Below are positions 8,568 through 17,393 of a stretch of 64,000 nucleotides of DNA, piece after piece (the stretch's first letter is position 1; the number at the start of each line of letters is the position of its first letter). Both the position numbers and the translations under genes were made by a program. The DNA is from Bacteroidales bacterium. Its GTDB lineage: Bacteria > Bacteroidota > Bacteroidia > Bacteroidales > P3. Under the pieces are notes generated by a model, which saw only the letters and a list, made by a program, of their open reading frames with translations, was not told where the DNA came from and did no database searches. Location: the NCBI GenBank assembly GCA_017522065.1, contig JAFXAD010000062.1:62001-126000 (forward strand), read 5' to 3'.

Positions 8568-11500
8568 TTAATGTATAACTTCATTGAGTTGAACCTCGTC
8601 GACCATAATCCACGGACGCAACCCTTTGGCTTTATGCCATGAAGGTATACGACCCATGTTCTTCGCGACGAGACGCACATATTTCACATCCGGCTGGTTG
8701 ACATCTACAGTGACGACAACCAACTGTGGCGAGTTCATAGATTGTTCCTCAGGCGCATATTTCAGCTTGGCGTTGATGGCCGGCGAATAGTTCTCTCCGT
8801 CCGAAGAGACATAGACCTGTACAGCCGTCGGGGCAAAGGCCCACGCATCAGGAACATGTGCGAAATCGACAACCACCTGCTGGAGCTCTATAGCTTTGCT
8901 TAGTTCAAGAACCACGTCAAGGCTATTACCCGAGAATCCTAACCATCCGCGCGAAAGCTCGGTTATGTCGCCCATTTCGCCATCGAACAGCGCACTTTCC
9001 TGCTCAAAGTTGTATGGCGTATTGGGTTTGTTTGCAAATGTGGCATTGACGATATAGTCAAAATTATAACGTTTGATAGCTGTAAACGATGGGGTTGCGC
9101 CCTGCTTAAAGGTTTTTGCCTTGACGTAAGTGGAGTTTTCAATGACGAACGGCTTCTTGTACAGTGCAGATTTTTCGTCAGGTGTAGAGCCATCAAGCGT
9201 GTAGCGTATTTCCGATTTCGGGGTCTCGCTCTTTATTGTTATCGTCATTGGCTGGTCAAACCTGTCGCGGTCCTTAGAAATCACAGGCATAGGCAGCACG
9301 CTCGACTCAATTTGCGGATATTCCACACGGCAGAAATCGTAAGGATTGTACTCATCCAGGTCATAAGCACGCATGTGGATACGGAAATGGTATCTGTGGT
9401 CGTCAATCAGGTCCTTGTCGCTGACCTCGCATCCGGCCACAGCACTGCCTATTGCAGCCTGTCGGAAGTCAGCATTGAGAGTCCAAAAGTCACGCTCTTT
9501 GAGCGACGATGGTTCTTGTGTTTCGAACAAGTCGACATCAGTATAAGGATATATACTGAAATTGAATGTCGTATCAAGCATATCAACAAAAAATCCGACA
9601 TTGTTGTCCTCGACCGAAAGCCAACGCACACCGGCACGGTTACCACCTTCTTGTGGCTTGTCGTAGACATAGAAGAGCGACTGAATGTCACGCTTATATG
9701 TCCCGGCAACTCCCGACGAGCGGCGGTCGCGATAGGTTTCCTTGTCCAATCCGAACCAGCGAACACTGTCAAAACTCTTTGGAACACACATTTGCATACC
9801 AACCTTGGGCAATGTGCGTATCTGTTCGGTGGCGACAATCTCGTTATCGATAAGGACATCACCAGTATAGAGAATGGCTATCGACTGTTTGACGTCGAAG
9901 AAAGCCTGTCCGCTTTGGTCGGAGAAACGAAGCATGGCATCAATACACACCGTATTGTCGTCCACCTTGCGACAATTTGTCGCTATCACCGTACGATTAA
10001 GATTCTGAGGACCAAGATTCTGCCACAGGCGCAAAGCGTTTTTGTCGACACGGTCGTTGTCGGTCGCAGCACGCCAGAAATTGATATGCGGCGAGGCTAT
10101 CAGCATGTCCTTGTCGTGGAATCTGTACGAAAGCATCTCTGCCTTATCAAGGTCGTAACGCATCTCAATATTGTCGTTGAAGACTTTAACAACGTGTTCA
10201 GACTCCTCGTTAACGAGATACAGCGTCTCGCGGTCATAGTCTGACAGTTTTTCCTTCTTTACACCCTTCATCGGCAACGGGAATTCAACAACACCCAGTT
10301 CAGTCCTGCGTGGTACTGCTTCAGTATCTTTACGTTGGCGGAGAGTAAAGCGAATGAACAACTCTTCACCGGCATAGAGCGTCAGCGCCGGAACTTTAAG
10401 TTTGAAATTCTTGTTTTCGCCAGCTTTCAAAGCCACCGAAACTTCGCCTTCAATGATGCGGTTTTTGAGATTAGAAAATATATTGTATTCTAATATATAA
10501 TCGTTCAGTGTCTGGAACGATGTCATGTTTGTCACATTGAATTCAGCAGCGTCAGGGCTGATGTTGACAAGTCTGACCTCGAACGGGCGATAGATGTTGC
10601 GCAACTCACTAAGATATGGCTTTGCGGTGCCATCTTTGTCGACAAGGCCGATCGAGTGCGCATCGTCGTTGATTGTATAATCATAGTAGTCCGCAGGATT
10701 CCAATAGGTTGCAAAACCGCCCTGCAGACTTTTATTGTTTCGTACCAATTGCCACAACGGTTCTATGCTTCCGTACGAGTTGCCCTTGGTCGATCCGAAT
10801 GTGGCCATAATCATCGGACGCGGTTGCTGTTTGGCGGCAAAGAGTTTCAGGTCGTCATAATCGACACTGGTTGTAGCTATCACATCGGTATTCTCAGAGT
10901 ATCCTGCCCCTGGGAAAATAACGATGCGCGTTTTATCCTTCTGTTTAATAGTTCTATAGGCATTTTCCATGCACACACCATTGTCGACACCGTTTCCGAG
11001 CGACCATGCTATGATGGAGGGATGGTTTTTCAGTCGTTCATACATGTTCTGCATACGCGAGACGAACATGTTGATGTAGTTCTTGTCTGTGGCGACAGCC
11101 TTCGACTGTGTGGAAAATGGCTGCAGGTTAGCATCACACACCACGTACAGTCCGTACTCGTCACACATTTCATAGAAATACTGAGCCGCAGGCGAATAGA
11201 GCGTTGTACGGACAGCATTGATGTTGTTCTGCTTCATGGTCTGAAGGTCACGGCGAACAGTCTCTTTAGAGGGAATGCCCGTAGGACTATAGTCATAATA
11301 TGCGTACACCGTGCCACGCAGGGTAATCGGTTCGCCATTCACCAGCATCAATCCGTCACGCATTTCTATCGTACGGAATCCAAATCGGCAACCGACTGTC
11401 TCAAGCAGGTTCATTTTCTGGTCTCTGAGGCGCAGAACCATTGTATAAAGGCTTGGCGACTCTGCGCTCCAGGGGTTCACTTTGCCCAATTCGCGGTCGA

Positions 11501-12425
11501 ACTTCATGGACACCTCATTCTTTTTGTCGAAAACCATCCAGCGTCCGACCTTGTCAACTTCATGTCCTTGAGGGTCCCAAATCTCCAACTCGAGATAGTA
11601 TTGGCCCTTCTTGGTCTGGTTCGACACATCGACATTCACCTTGAGGTCACCCATACCGTTTGTCGGGTTATAATCAGCCTGCACATTGTAGTCCAACACA
11701 TTCACAATGGGTTTCAGCAGCAGAAACACGTCTGAAGTAATGCCGTTGAACGAACGCGAATAGTTCGACTCAAGCATCGAGCCATCCGATACACTTACGA
11801 CCTGAACCACGATATTGTTTGGTTTGCCTGGCTTCAGGTGCTCTGTCAGTTCGAATTCGCTCACGTCACGCGAATCCTCGCTATAGCCTACATACTCATG
11901 GTTCACCCACACGTAATATGCGGAGCGTGCCTGAATATTCAGGTATACTTTATATTCTTTCCACGATTTAGGAACCTCGATATCTTTATAATACGATGCG
12001 ACACAATTGCCGGACTCTGAGACATCGGACGGTTTGGAAAGTTTTTTTGTCAAGACTGTTTTGCCGCTTTTAGACAAATGGGCAGAAGGTACAGTGACAG
12101 AGGGCCATCCGTCAGCTGAAAAATCCTGCTGCTCCATATCTTTTGGACGCGAGCCAAAATCAGAGCTCAACTTCATTTTCCATTCCCCGTTAAGGCTGAT
12201 ATAGTATGGCGAATTCTCGTACCCGTTCTTCTCTATATCATTCTCATTGCCATACGGTATGACATTGGCTCGCGGATATAGTTTGTGTTGTTCGAACACT
12301 TCGACATCGTTCCATTCGTCGATTTCGGGAGTCTGATCCACATTCTTGCCCTTTTTGAACTGGGCACTGGCGGAGCCACAGAATAAAATGGCGAGCACCG
12401 CCACGAGAATTTTCTTGTTAATCAT
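8568..12425 (-). CDS. GH2 (LacZ-like) protein with both catalytic glutamates missing, probable pseudoenzyme
   Basis: 1285 residues with a signal peptide (about 1-21), so periplasmic or surface. It follows the LacZ plan: sugar-binding jelly-roll (SLNGEW at about 75), Ig-like domain, TIM barrel, second Ig-like domain and large beta-sandwich domain (ATDNDR at about 790). A chitobiase-like C-terminal repeat (about 1065-1130) and an F5/8-type lectin-like domain (about 1150-1285) are added. In the barrel the acid/base site reads AWSLGNGVDNG, so Gly479 stands where LacZ has Glu461. The nucleophile site reads MATFGSTKGNS, with Thr542 where LacZ has Glu537, and the ANxETHG loop is replaced. Reading frame and fold motifs are otherwise intact, which points to a non-catalytic binding role rather than decay. 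Gap to the barrel gene is 15 nt. Confidence 0.85.
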   Translation of the reverse strand: MINKKILVAVLAILFCGSASAQFKKGKNVDQTPEIDEWNDVEVFEQHKLYPRANVIPYGNENDIEKNGYENSPYYISLNGEWKMKLSSDFGSRPKDMEQQDFSADGWPSVTVPSAHLSKSGKTVLTKKLSKPSDVSESGNCVASYYKDIEVPKSWKEYKVYLNIQARSAYYVWVNHEYVGYSEDSRDVSEFELTEHLKPGKPNNIVVQVVSVSDGSMLESNYSRSFNGITSDVFLLLKPIVNVLDYNVQADYNPTNGMGDLKVNVDVSNQTKKGQYYLELEIWDPQGHEVDKVGRWMVFDKKNEVSMKFDRELGKVNPWSAESPSLYTMVLRLRDQKMNLLETVGCRFGFRTIEMRDGLMLVNGEPITLRGTVYAYYDYSPTGIPSKETVRRDLQTMKQNNINAVRTTLYSPAAQYFYEMCDEYGLYVVCDANLQPFSTQSKAVATDKNYINMFVSRMQNMYERLKNHPSIIAWSLGNGVDNGVCMENAYRTIKQKDKTRIVIFPGAGYSENTDVIATTSVDYDDLKLFAAKQQPRPMIMATFGSTKGNSYGSIEPLWQLVRNNKSLQGGFATYWNPADYYDYTINDDAHSIGLVDKDGTAKPYLSELRNIYRPFEVRLVNISPDAAEFNVTNMTSFQTLNDYILEYNIFSNLKNRIIEGEVSVALKAGENKNFKLKVPALTLYAGEELFIRFTLRQRKDTEAVPRRTELGVVEFPLPMKGVKKEKLSDYDRETLYLVNEESEHVVKVFNDNIEMRYDLDKAEMLSYRFHDKDMLIASPHINFWRAATDNDRVDKNALRLWQNLGPQNLNRTVIATNCRKVDDNTVCIDAMLRFSDQSGQAFFDVKQSIAILYTGDVLIDNEIVATEQIRTLPKVGMQMCVPKSFDSVRWFGLDKETYRDRRSSGVAGTYKRDIQSLFYVYDKPQEGGNRAGVRWLSVEDNNVGFFVDMLDTTFNFSIYPYTDVDLFETQEPSSLKERDFWTLNADFRQAAIGSAVAGCEVSDKDLIDDHRYHFRIHMRAYDLDEYNPYDFCRVEYPQIESSVLPMPVISKDRDRFDQPMTITIKSETPKSEIRYTLDGSTPDEKSALYKKPFVIENSTYVKAKTFKQGATPSFTAIKRYNFDYIVNATFANKPNTPYNFEQESALFDGEMGDITELSRGWLGFSGNSLDVVLELSKAIELQQVVVDFAHVPDAWAFAPTAVQVYVSSDGENYSPAINAKLKYAPEEQSMNSPQLVVVTVDVNQPDVKYVRLVAKNMGRIPSWHKAKGLRPWIMVDEVQLNEVIH

Positions 12426-12440
12426 ATCAACTTCTGATGG

Positions 12441-13082
12441 TTAGAAATTAACACCTATACCAAACTTAAGGTTGTCGTACAATTCGGGAAAACGCGACGC
12501 AGCAACCTCGTTGAAGCCGCGCTCCACACTTCTGTTCTGTATCATCTGATAGCCAACGTAGATATTAAGGCCCAGTTTCCTGCTGATGGCAAAGCGGGCG
12601 CCCACTTCCAAACCAAAAGTGATTCCGCCCTCATCGATGCGCGTATATTCGGCTACATTGTTTTTGGAACCGAACGGTATCGAGTAGCCCAACTGAACCG
12701 AAGTGAACGGAGTGATACGGTTGCGCAGGAAGTGCGAACGGAACTCGAGGAATACTGGTATCTGTGAAAACGAGCCAACAGCATCGTTCAAATACGAGAA
12801 ACCGATTCCGAGAGCAGATTCCTTTCGCCATTGCCATCCGGCAACAGCCGTGATGCCGTTAAGGTTATATACATCACTATAATAATGCATTGAACCATAC
12901 TGGTCAATGTAAGCTCCATTTTCAGAAGCAAAGTGCATGAAGTGTGAATAGTCAACCACACAATAGAAACCATAATACTTGAATTCTATGTGGTTAGGTC
13001 CTTCCTGCGGTGCAGGAGGAAGTTCTGCACTGGTAAAGCCAACCATAGCCAGCAGCGCAAACAGAAAAAAGGTCTTCTTCAT
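12441..13082 (-). CDS. Small outer-membrane beta-barrel protein
   Basis: 213 residues with signal peptide (about 1-19, ending TSA). The mature part has alternating amphipathic strands (GWQWRKESALGIGFSYL, FTSVQLGYSIPFGS, ITFGLEVGARFAIS) and ends in the aromatic strand LKFGIGVNF, a typical barrel end. It leads the barrel / GH2 / DUF4249 group. The hairpin that ends the kam operon sits only about 15 nt upstream of its start, so its own promoter must lie inside the upstream gene, or it depends on read-through. Confidence 0.75.
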   Translation of the reverse strand: MKKTFFLFALLAMVGFTSAELPPAPQEGPNHIEFKYYGFYCVVDYSHFMHFASENGAYIDQYGSMHYYSDVYNLNGITAVAGWQWRKESALGIGFSYLNDAVGSFSQIPVFLEFRSHFLRNRITPFTSVQLGYSIPFGSKNNVAEYTRIDEGGITFGLEVGARFAISRKLGLNIYVGYQMIQNRSVERGFNEVAASRFPELYDNLKFGIGVNF

Positions 13083-13096
13083 AAAGACATTTTTAT

Positions 13097-13132
13097 AAAA
13101 GGGCGTGAGATGTTATCAAAACTCTCACGCCC
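13097..13132 (-). terminator. Terminator / possible attenuator after the kamD-kamE-CoA-transferase operon
   Basis: A perfect 10-bp stem GGGCGTGAGA / TCTCACGCCC (13101-13110 with 13123-13132) with a 12-nt loop, followed on the minus strand by TTTTATAAAAAT. It lies 11 nt past the CoA-transferase stop codon. Confidence 0.75.
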
Positions 13133-13142
13133 GCATTTTCAA

Positions 13143-13799
13143 TTATTTGATTTCCTTCAAGTCGGGAGAAATGATAAGTGTTGCCTCAGTAGCAGCCTGA
13201 ACATCAGCCACGGTGAATTCAGGATTAATCTCCGTAAGGACGATGCCTTTAGGAGTTATCTCCATGACACCCATTTCGGTGATGATCATATTGACCTGAC
13301 CCTTGGCAGTAAGAGGAAGAGTGCATTTTTTCAGGATTTTCGGGTTACCTTTTGCCGTATGTTCCATAGCGAGGATAACCTTCTTGGCACCAACCAGGAG
13401 GTCCATAGCACCACCCATACCGGGAGTTTTCTTGCCAGGAATCATCCAGTTGGCCAGGTCGCCCTGCTCGTCGACCTGCATTGCACCGAGAACAGATACA
13501 TCAACGTGACCGCCACGGATGATGCCGAACGAAGTGGCGCTGTCGAAGGTGCTGGCACCTGGCACTGCCGAGGTGAATCCACCACCTGCATTGATGAACC
13601 AAGGATCTTCTTTTCCCTCTTCAGGAGTAGGACCCATTCCAATCATACCATTCTCTGACTGGAGAATAACATTCACGCCTTCAGGTAGGAAGTTAGGAAT
13701 CAATGTCGGCAGACCGATTCCGAGATTTACCACATCGCCGTCGTGAAGCTCTTGTGCAGCACGACGAGCAATAAAGTTTCTGATTTCGTTTTTGTCCAT
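13143..13799 (-). CDS. 3-oxoacid (butyryl-CoA:acetoacetate type) CoA-transferase, subunit B
   Basis: 218 residues, the usual length of the B (beta) subunit of family I CoA-transferases. It carries GLGIGLPTLIPNF near the start and the SENG motif with the catalytic glutamate that forms the CoA thioester (Glu49, in LQSENGMIGMG). Subunit A is not found in the window. In lysine fermenters this enzyme moves CoA between butyryl-CoA or acetyl-CoA and acetoacetate. It follows kamE by 69 nt and is followed by a terminator, so it closes the operon. Confidence 0.88.
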   Translation of the reverse strand: MDKNEIRNFIARRAAQELHDGDVVNLGIGLPTLIPNFLPEGVNVILQSENGMIGMGPTPEEGKEDPWFINAGGGFTSAVPGASTFDSATSFGIIRGGHVDVSVLGAMQVDEQGDLANWMIPGKKTPGMGGAMDLLVGAKKVILAMEHTAKGNPKILKKCTLPLTAKGQVNMIITEMGVMEITPKGIVLTEINPEFTVADVQAATEATLIISPDLKEIK

Positions 13800-13868
13800 T
13801 TTATATCAATATTTTAGAGTTTTATTTCCGTCTGTATGGCTTTTTTGCGACCATATACCGTTTATTTG

Positions 13869-14657
13869 TTATTTCATTCCGCGTTTCACCATTTCCTGGG
13901 CTACGTACGAAGCAACATCATCGGCATAGGTGTTGGTGCCGAATCCGGCATCGTAGCCAAGTTCTTTGGCTAACTCATGGCTTATGCGAGGACCGCCACA
14001 GACAAGTATCATCTTGTCGCGAAGTCCTTCGGCTTCAAGCATTTCCACAAGCTCTGTGAGATTCTTGATATGAATGTCCTTCTGAGTAACCGTCTGCGAG
14101 ACGAGCAAAGCGTCGGCATGCAGTTCAACGCCTTTGGCAATGAACTCCTCGTTGGGAACCTGGCTGCCAAGGTTGTAGGCGTCAATCATATCGTAACGCT
14201 CCAGTCCGTAATGGCCGGCATAGCCTTTCATGTTCATGATGGCGTCAATACCAACAGTGTGGGCGTCGGTACCTGTCGAGGCTCCGACCATGACGATCTT
14301 ACGGCCGATATGTTCACGGATATACTCGTCGCACTCTTTCATTTCCATTGTATTGGACTCGACTTTAGGCACATGGATTGTAGTATAGTCGACCGTATGT
14401 GTACAGCTGCCATAGCAGTTGAAGAACGTGAAACCTTTTGTCAGTTCTTTAGAATAAACGACGAGCGGATTCTCGAATCCCATTTTCTTCAGCATCTGTT
14501 TGGCGGCTTCGATAGCCTCGTCGCCAGCCGGCACAGGAAGCGTGAAGCTCAGCTGTGTCTTGCCGTCGTTCATGGTGTCGCCGTATGGTTTTATTTTTGT
14601 CAAGTCTAAGGTTTTGTCGTAATCCTTAGCTTCCATTGAATAAAGTCCTTCACTCAT
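13869..14657 (-). CDS. kamE: Lysine 5,6-aminomutase beta subunit
   Basis: 262 residues. The Rossmann-like cobalamin-binding domain has the DxHxxG motif as DAHTVG, with His133 (cobalt ligand) and Lys144 (the lysine that binds PLP). Both fall at the residue numbers known for the Clostridium sticklandii enzyme, so the protein appears catalytically complete. With KamD it shifts the terminal amino group of D-lysine or L-beta-lysine using adenosylcobalamin and PLP, an early step of anaerobic lysine fermentation. Gap to kamD is 53 nt. Confidence 0.93.
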   Translation of the reverse strand: MSEGLYSMEAKDYDKTLDLTKIKPYGDTMNDGKTQLSFTLPVPAGDEAIEAAKQMLKKMGFENPLVVYSKELTKGFTFFNCYGSCTHTVDYTTIHVPKVESNTMEMKECDEYIREHIGRKIVMVGASTGTDAHTVGIDAIMNMKGYAGHYGLERYDMIDAYNLGSQVPNEEFIAKGVELHADALLVSQTVTQKDIHIKNLTELVEMLEAEGLRDKMILVCGGPRISHELAKELGYDAGFGTNTYADDVASYVAQEMVKRGMK

Positions 14658-14710
14658 TATTGTAGGGTTTAAGGGTTTAAAAGTTAAATGGTTCGAAAGG
14701 TCGGTGTAGC

Positions 14711-16267
14711 TTATTTCTTGCCTTTCATTATTTCGATGAACGGATTGAAGTAGTGCTCAGCCTTAAGGGTCACGCCGTCAAGACCTTTTCCGCCATTCTT
14801 CGGACGTTTGACGTTAGCGAAAATTCCCTTCTCAAGAGCTGTAAACAGGCCTTCACGTTCCATATCTTCAAGCAGTTTGGTGGCATTGTCAAGGACTTCC
14901 TTGGCACGGGTGCGGATTATTCCGCCCTCTTTGAATTCCACCTCTTCGCCGATATCCTTCATGTTGTTGAAAATGTACTTGGCATTTTCAATCGACAGGT
15001 AACGGTCGCTCATGAAAGGTGTGTGAATTGCCTCGGTGGGCATACCCAGCAGCTGAAGGCCCTGGTGGGTCCATTGGCCGATAATGTTGAACAGAGCATC
15101 CTGAATATGACCGCGGAAGATGTTACCCGTCATAAACTTTGTAGGAGGCATGTATTTGAGCGGAGCCTTGGGGAAAATCTCACGAATCATCTGAGCCTGA
15201 GCCAATTCATAAAGAAAGCCATTCTCAAGCATGGGGTCCATCTCAAATGCGTGGCCCAATCCCTGCTGCTCTTCGGGCAGACCGGCCAGCAGAGCCAGCT
15301 GTTCGTTGATGAAATCCGAAGCCAGGACCGTGTGTGCCTCCTCGTATGCGTCGGCCGTAGTGAGGTAGTTGTCCTCGCCAGTGTTTATGATGACACCTGC
15401 AAATCCATTGATGATACGGCTGAAATACTGGTCAATAAGCGTACGCTGCATATTGATGTCGCGGAAAAGGATTCCGTAGAGGGCATCGTTCAGCATGACG
15501 TCTAGGCCTTCCAGTGCTCCCATGGCAGCAATTTCCGGCATGCAAAGACCCGAGCAGTAGTTGCAGAGGCGAATGTATCGTCCGACCTCCTCACCCACTT
15601 CATCAAGGGCTTTACGCATAATACGGAAGTTCTCCTGAGTTGCAAAGGTACCGCCGAAGCCTTCGGTAGTGGCACCATAGGGCACATAGTCGAGCAGAGA
15701 CTGACCAGTAGTACGGATAACAGCAATGATGTCAGCACCTTGACGTGCGCCGGCCTGTGCCTGCACAACATCCTCGTAGATGTTACCAGTTGCAACAATG
15801 ATGTAAAGATATGGCTTACTGCCTTCACCTATTGTTTTGATATAGTTTTCGCGACGGAGTCTGTTGTTGCGGACACGCGTCACGTTCTCGTCGACATAAG
15901 GTTTGATGGCCTTGGCAGCCTCATCGACAGAATGCAGCGGGAGATGGGTAATGTCCATCGTACCAGCCACAATGCTTTCGGCAATCTGCTGCGGAGTCTT
16001 TCCTGTTTCGAGGATTGCATTGCCGATAAAAAAGGCTACGCCCTGACCCAAAAGGCCTTTTGACTTCAGTTCGTCGACAACAATGTTCGGAAGCGGCACT
16101 TCGTTAGCGTCAATTCCGTCAATTCCCAAAAGACGACAAATCGTACGTTCTACTGCCACTGTCGTATAGTTGCCCACAAAATCCTGCACCTGATTGGCTA
16201 TTTTGCGCGCCACGCTTCTTGCATGCTCTACTTTTTCAAAATCGAGACCAATTTTACTTTTTTGCAT
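14711..16267 (-). CDS. kamD: Lysine 5,6-aminomutase alpha subunit
   Basis: 518 residues, full length for KamD. It is the TIM-barrel subunit that cradles adenosylcobalamin and the substrate; the sequence is conserved throughout (for example RGEHL-free barrel with CNYCSGLCMPEIAAMGALEG at about 235-254 and ETGKTPQQIAESIVAGTMD near residue 90). It is first in the operon kamD-kamE-CoA-transferase B. The other pathway genes usually nearby (kal, kce, kdd, ablA/B) are not in the window. Confidence 0.92.
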   Translation of the reverse strand: MQKSKIGLDFEKVEHARSVARKIANQVQDFVGNYTTVAVERTICRLLGIDGIDANEVPLPNIVVDELKSKGLLGQGVAFFIGNAILETGKTPQQIAESIVAGTMDITHLPLHSVDEAAKAIKPYVDENVTRVRNNRLRRENYIKTIGEGSKPYLYIIVATGNIYEDVVQAQAGARQGADIIAVIRTTGQSLLDYVPYGATTEGFGGTFATQENFRIMRKALDEVGEEVGRYIRLCNYCSGLCMPEIAAMGALEGLDVMLNDALYGILFRDINMQRTLIDQYFSRIINGFAGVIINTGEDNYLTTADAYEEAHTVLASDFINEQLALLAGLPEEQQGLGHAFEMDPMLENGFLYELAQAQMIREIFPKAPLKYMPPTKFMTGNIFRGHIQDALFNIIGQWTHQGLQLLGMPTEAIHTPFMSDRYLSIENAKYIFNNMKDIGEEVEFKEGGIIRTRAKEVLDNATKLLEDMEREGLFTALEKGIFANVKRPKNGGKGLDGVTLKAEHYFNPFIEIMKGKK

Positions 16268-16362
16268 AGATAATAATATAAAAATATTTCACTCAATATC
16301 ATATAGTAACACACGCCACACCCTCGGTTTGACCGATTGCAGACGGGGTATGAAACAACTTG

Positions 16363-16370
16363 CAAAGTTA
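16363..16370 (-). promoter_or_regulatory. Candidate -7 element upstream of kamD
   Basis: TAACTTTG on the minus strand fits TAnnTTTG and would give a leader of about 90 nt before kamD. No good -33 TTG is seen at 19-21 nt; the region instead holds a short A/T-rich direct repeat, so the call is weak. Confidence 0.4.
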
Positions 16371-16377
16371 ATGATTT

Positions 16378-16410
16378 TTTGGAAAATAAAAGATTCTTTG
16401 GAAAATAAAA
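16378..16410. repeat. Short direct repeat upstream of kamD
   Basis: Two copies of TTTGGAAAATAAAA (16378-16391 and 16397-16410), 19 nt apart start to start, just upstream of the candidate kamD -7 box, where an activator or repressor site could lie. It could also be chance in A/T-rich DNA. Confidence 0.5.
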
Positions 16411-16481
16411 AGTTCAAAACTCACGCATCTACACACTAACAAACTGTGTCTCAAACCACAACGAGAACAAATAAATTGATA

Positions 16482-17309
16482 TTACTTCTTGGAGCCACTG
16501 GTGTTTTTCGACGACGAAGCCGCACCTTGTGCCGGCTTTGCAGTTGTCTGCTTTGGCTTGGCTGGCTGTGACTTTGAAGGCTTGGACGACGACGCATTGG
16601 CTTTGGTCTGCTTGCCCGAAGCCGATTTTTTGTCTTCGGTCACCACCTGTTCCACATCGGTCGAATCCTTGTCCGGCATCTTGATAGTCTTCACCGAATA
16701 CTTCTTGTGGAAGCGCGAAAAATCGACAAAACCGGCAATTCCCTTTTGCTTTCCATGCTGCGTGTATTGCCACAGAGTGTAAGCCATTTTCGGCTCACAG
16801 TTGTAGTTGGCGATGAAATAATGGTATTTTTTGTATTTGGAGATTGCGAAATGAGTATTATACAACTTTTCGCTGGTGTAGATCATCGGCTTCACACCAT
16901 ACTCGTTCTCCATGAGTTCCAAGAGTTTATCAACCCTTTTCATGTACAACTTATTGCAGTGTACGGCTTCGATGTCAAGGACCGGCACCAAGTCTTGTTC
17001 CGTCTTGCCAACGGTCTTCTTGAAATTGGCAAACTGCTGATAGGCAGTAGTGCGACTACTATAGACATGGTAGCTTCCGACAAGCAGTCCAGCCTCACGA
17101 GCCTTTTTCATGTTATATTTATACATCCTGTCGGAAATGCTGGTGCCTTCAGTTGCCTTGACATAGACAAACTCTATGCTTGTGTTTTTTGCAACCCGGG
17201 TCCAGTTGATGCTGTCCTGATAGCGAGAAACATCGATCCCTTTTTGGGCATTGGCCACCGCAGAAAGAGTCGTCAAAACAACAAAAAAGTATAAAGCTAT
17301 GCTTCTCAT
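16482..17309 (-). CDS. Secreted GH25-type lysozyme (muramidase)
   Basis: 275 residues from the Met at 17309, which starts a clear signal peptide (MRSIALYFFVVLTTLSAVAN, cleavage after NAQ). The GH25 barrel carries GIDVSRYQDSINW at the start, YVKATEG, and the active-site strand VPVLDIEAV with the acidic pair; LWQYTQHG and GFVDFSRF are also family-typical. These enzymes cut the MurNAc-GlcNAc bond of peptidoglycan. The last ~75 residues are a Lys/Ser/Ala/Pro-rich low-complexity tail. An upstream in-frame start at 17348 would place a polar extension before the signal peptide. Confidence 0.87.
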   Translation of the reverse strand: MRSIALYFFVVLTTLSAVANAQKGIDVSRYQDSINWTRVAKNTSIEFVYVKATEGTSISDRMYKYNMKKAREAGLLVGSYHVYSSRTTAYQQFANFKKTVGKTEQDLVPVLDIEAVHCNKLYMKRVDKLLELMENEYGVKPMIYTSEKLYNTHFAISKYKKYHYFIANYNCEPKMAYTLWQYTQHGKQKGIAGFVDFSRFHKKYSVKTIKMPDKDSTDVEQVVTEDKKSASGKQTKANASSSKPSKSQPAKPKQTTAKPAQGAASSSKNTSGSKK

Positions 17310-17393
17310 CACGCAACAAAACGAGACATATACTTGTTTATTGTGCAAAAAGCATATTTTTTATACTTTGAGCCTCTTGGGAGGGCTTCTGTA

